Positions 62,500-64,000 of a stretch of DNA of 64,000 bases are shown piece after piece (within the stretch, counting starts at the first letter, position 1; every line of letters starts with the position of its first letter). Position numbers and translations under genes: made by a program. Source of the DNA: Pseudomonadota bacterium. GTDB taxonomy: Bacteria; Pseudomonadota; Gammaproteobacteria; Xanthomonadales; Xanthomonadaceae. The notes below the pieces were generated by a model. It did no database searches. It saw only the letters and a list, made by a program, of their open reading frames with translations, and was not told the DNA's origin. The stretch covers positions 16,012 through 80,011 of the forward strand of contig JAFEBW010000036.1 of assembly GCA_018242445.1 (NCBI GenBank), written 5' to 3'.

Positions 62500-62979
62500 A
62501 TGACCCGGCGCGCGCACATCCTCGGCATGTTCATGGCGGCAGGGCTGACGGCGTGCACCGGGTCTGCGCCCACGCCCACGCCGACCCTGCCTGCCGTATC
62601 GACAACGTCCGACGCGGCCGCGAATCCCGCGTCGGCGGCTGGCGCGCCCGCCCAGGTGCCAGCCTTTCACGGTGCCGGCGCGAACTGGAAGATCGACCTG
62701 CAGGCCGACGAAGGCGCGCGCCACGTCGGGCAACTGCGGCGGGCAGGCCATGCGAGCAATGTCACGCTGGTGTTGCGCCGGGCCGCGCCGCAGGCCGATC
62801 CAGCGGTGTTCGAGTTCGACGGCACCGTGTTCCTGCCGGCGGGCGATACCCCGCTGCAGGTGAAAATCACGCGCACATCATGCGCGGGCCAAGGCTCCAG
62901 CCAGGGTGCGTGGACGGTGTTCGTCGATCAGGCCGGCGCGCCATCTTTGCGTGGCTGCGGGGACATCACGCCGCATTGA
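62500..62979 (+). CDS. Small lipoprotein after the ABC exporter
   Basis: A 159-residue protein starting one base after the permease stop codon. The signal peptide ends in lipobox LTAC (Cys ~19). A Pro/Thr/Ala linker (~20-55) and a compact beta-rich domain (FEFDGTVFLPAGDTPLQVKI) follow, with cysteines TSCAG and RGCGD that could pair. It resembles small periplasmic lipoproteins of the META/YbaY sort, but I do not assign a family. Translational coupling suggests a role with the exporter. The 3' end overlaps the convergent tatD by 14 bp. Confidence 0.75.
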   Translation: MTRRAHILGMFMAAGLTACTGSAPTPTPTLPAVSTTSDAAANPASAAGAPAQVPAFHGAGANWKIDLQADEGARHVGQLRRAGHASNVTLVLRRAAPQADPAVFEFDGTVFLPAGDTPLQVKITRTSCAGQGSSQGAWTVFVDQAGAPSLRGCGDITPH

Positions 62980-63781
62980 GCGCGCCGCGCAGACGGAAAA
63001 ACGCTTCCGCCGTCGCCGTCGTGGATGCCGCCGTGACCGCCACGCCCTCACCGCGATCGCGCGCCAGTTCCTCGACGATGTGCGCCAGATGCATCGGCTC
63101 GTTGCGGCGGTGCGAGGGCTGTGGTTTCACGGTACGCGGCAGCAGGTAGGGCGCGTCGGTTTCGATCATCAAGCGGTTGGCCGGGATGTGTTTCACCAGT
63201 TCGCGCAGGTGCGAGCCGCGGCGTTCGTCGCACAGCCAGCCGGTGATGCCGATGTGCCAGTCGCGGTCGAGGCAGTCGAACAGTTCCTCGCGGTTGCCGG
63301 TGAAGCAATGCACCACCGCCGGCCCGATGCGGCCCTCGAAATTCTTCATCATCGCGATGAAATCGGCGTGCGCATCGCGCTGGTGCAAAAACAGCGGTTT
63401 GCCCGTATTGCTGGCAACAAGGTCGGCGGCGATCTGCAACTGCCGCTCGAACGCCCGCCGCTGCGCCGGGCGCGGGGCGAAGTCACGGAAGTAATCCAGC
63501 CCGCATTCGCCCACCGCGACCACTTCATCGTGCGCGAGCAGGGCGCGCATTTGCGCATCGCATTCTTGCGTGTATTCCGCCGCGTGGTGCGGGTGCACGC
63601 CGGCGGTGGCGTACAGCACGCCCGGATGCGCGCGTGCCAGTTCGAGCGCTTTCGGCGAATGCTCGCGGCTGGCGCCGGTGACGACCATCCGCGTCACCCC
63701 CGCCGCGCGCGCGCGCGCCAGCACCGCAGCGCGGTCGTGGTCGAAGCTGTCGTGGCTGAGGTTGGCGCCGATGTCGATCAT
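62966..63781 (-). CDS. tatD: TatD-family metal-dependent hydrolase/DNase
   Basis: A 271-residue TIM-barrel enzyme. Metal ligands are a variant N-terminal motif (MIDIGANLSHDSFD, where the classical form is D-x-H-x-H/N), VAVGECGLDY (Glu), PLFLHQRDAH (His), AVVHCFTG (His) and METD-type IETDAPY (Asp). TatD enzymes have 3'-5' exonuclease/DNase activity. ATG 63781 gives the conserved start but is directly preceded by a heptamer array and has no ribosome site. The frame stays open to 63868 (MLNRFSDIRQ). Confidence 0.93.
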   Translation of the reverse strand: MIDIGANLSHDSFDHDRAAVLARARAAGVTRMVVTGASREHSPKALELARAHPGVLYATAGVHPHHAAEYTQECDAQMRALLAHDEVVAVGECGLDYFRDFAPRPAQRRAFERQLQIAADLVASNTGKPLFLHQRDAHADFIAMMKNFEGRIGPAVVHCFTGNREELFDCLDRDWHIGITGWLCDERRGSHLRELVKHIPANRLMIETDAPYLLPRTVKPQPSHRRNEPMHLAHIVEELARDRGEGVAVTAASTTATAEAFFRLRGALNAA

Positions 63782-63783
63782 GC

Positions 63784-63822
63784 AGGGGACAGGGGACAGG
63801 GGACAGTAGACTGAAGGCAGAA
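63784..63822. repeat. 7-nt-period array abutting the tatD start codon
   Basis: AGGGGAC-AGGGGAC-AGGGGAC-AGTAGAC-TGAAGGC is in 7-nt register, beginning two bases upstream of the tatD ATG. It replaces the ribosome-site region. Confidence 0.75.
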
Positions 63823-63861
63823 AAGCGACAGCAAACTGTTGCCTGATATCCGAAAAGCGAT

Positions 63862-64000
63862 TCAGCAATCAACCCCCTTTGTAAGTTGTTTCCGCCTCCG
63901 CCCCAGACCGATATCCCTGAGATTACGAGATCGTGGGGGAGCCAGGGTCGGTGCGGAGTCTTTCTTCACATCCCGAACAGTTGCCAGGGCCACGAGCCCG
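63862..64000 (-). CDS. Possible C-terminal end of an unidentified gene
   Basis: A minus-strand frame is open from the window edge to a TGA at 63862-63864 (about 45 codons: ...LVALATVRDVKKDSAPTLAP..., ending KQLTKGVDC). I do not recognise it and its composition is not strongly coding-like. In many gammaproteobacteria tatD follows pilZ or holB, but nothing here proves that. Confidence 0.25.
   Translation of the reverse strand, partial: GLVALATVRDVKKDSAPTLAPPRSRNLRDIGLGRRRKQLTKGVDC

Overview
The window is a GC-rich gammaproteobacterial chromosome segment. It most resembles the Xanthomonadales (Lysobacteraceae/Rhodanobacteraceae). The main evidence is the type II secretion operon, whose order E-F-G-H-I-J-K-L-M-N-D is that of the Xanthomonas xps cluster and which has an XpsN-like protein instead of a classical GspC. 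Supporting evidence is the hemD-hemX-hemY run, the yibN-secB-gpsA run, and dense palindromic repeats of the kind seen in Stenotrophomonas and Xanthomonas. I see no transposase, integrase, phage gene, CRISPR array, rRNA or tRNA.

Layout. 1-2.8 kb: the end of a DUF4156 lipoprotein gene, trmL, an iron module (bfd, bfr) behind a Fur-box-like site, and a YfcG/YghU-type glutathione transferase. 2.8-8.1 kb (minus): an SPFH protein, two AIM24-family proteins, a zinc-ribbon membrane protein and two small membrane proteins, resembling the Bacillus YdjGHI type of membrane complex. 8.5-11.4 kb (minus): gpsA, secB, a YibN-like rhodanese and a lipoprotein. 11.4-15.2 kb: a YiiD-type thioesterase whose start overlaps the divergent hemD-hemX-hemY operon. 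15.3-21.3 kb: a FadI-type thiolase, an unknown protein, a SodC-like lipoprotein that has lost catalytic ligands, and ntrB-ntrC. 21.4-33.5 kb (minus): four secreted or surface proteins rich in DUF11/SdrD-B-like domains, one of 2030 residues with a predicted outer-membrane barrel. 33.8-37.7 kb: ettA, pyrF and a family 2 glycosyltransferase. 37.7-49.2 kb (minus): the complete type II secretion operon. 49.3-52.8 kb (minus): a YadA-like trimeric autotransporter adhesin. 53.1-57.1 kb (minus): purL. 57.2-58.7 kb: a two-gene lipoprotein cassette of lower GC, read from a promoter whose spacer holds 13 C. 58.8-64 kb: a DsbC-like protein, ferredoxin-NADP reductase, a YadGH-type ABC exporter, a small lipoprotein and tatD.

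How the parts work together. The envelope dominates: type II secretion, a trimeric adhesin, a giant DUF11/barrel cluster, a periplasmic disulfide isomerase, SecB and several lipoproteins. Housekeeping modules (haem, purine, pyrimidine, nitrogen control, iron storage) lie between them.

The most unusual feature is how repeats invade genes. Arrays with a 7-nt period, a CTTCCCCCGC...GCGGGGGAAG-bounded composite element, and clusters of nested hairpins occur in intergenic DNA. They are also read in frame inside coding sequences: the leaders of gspI and gspJ, the C-termini of hemY and the glycosyltransferase, the interior of an unknown gene, and two places in purL. They also abut the tatD start codon and the stop codons of ettA, yibN and fpr. 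Two homopolymer tracts lie in or near candidate promoters of surface-protein loci and suggest phase variation.
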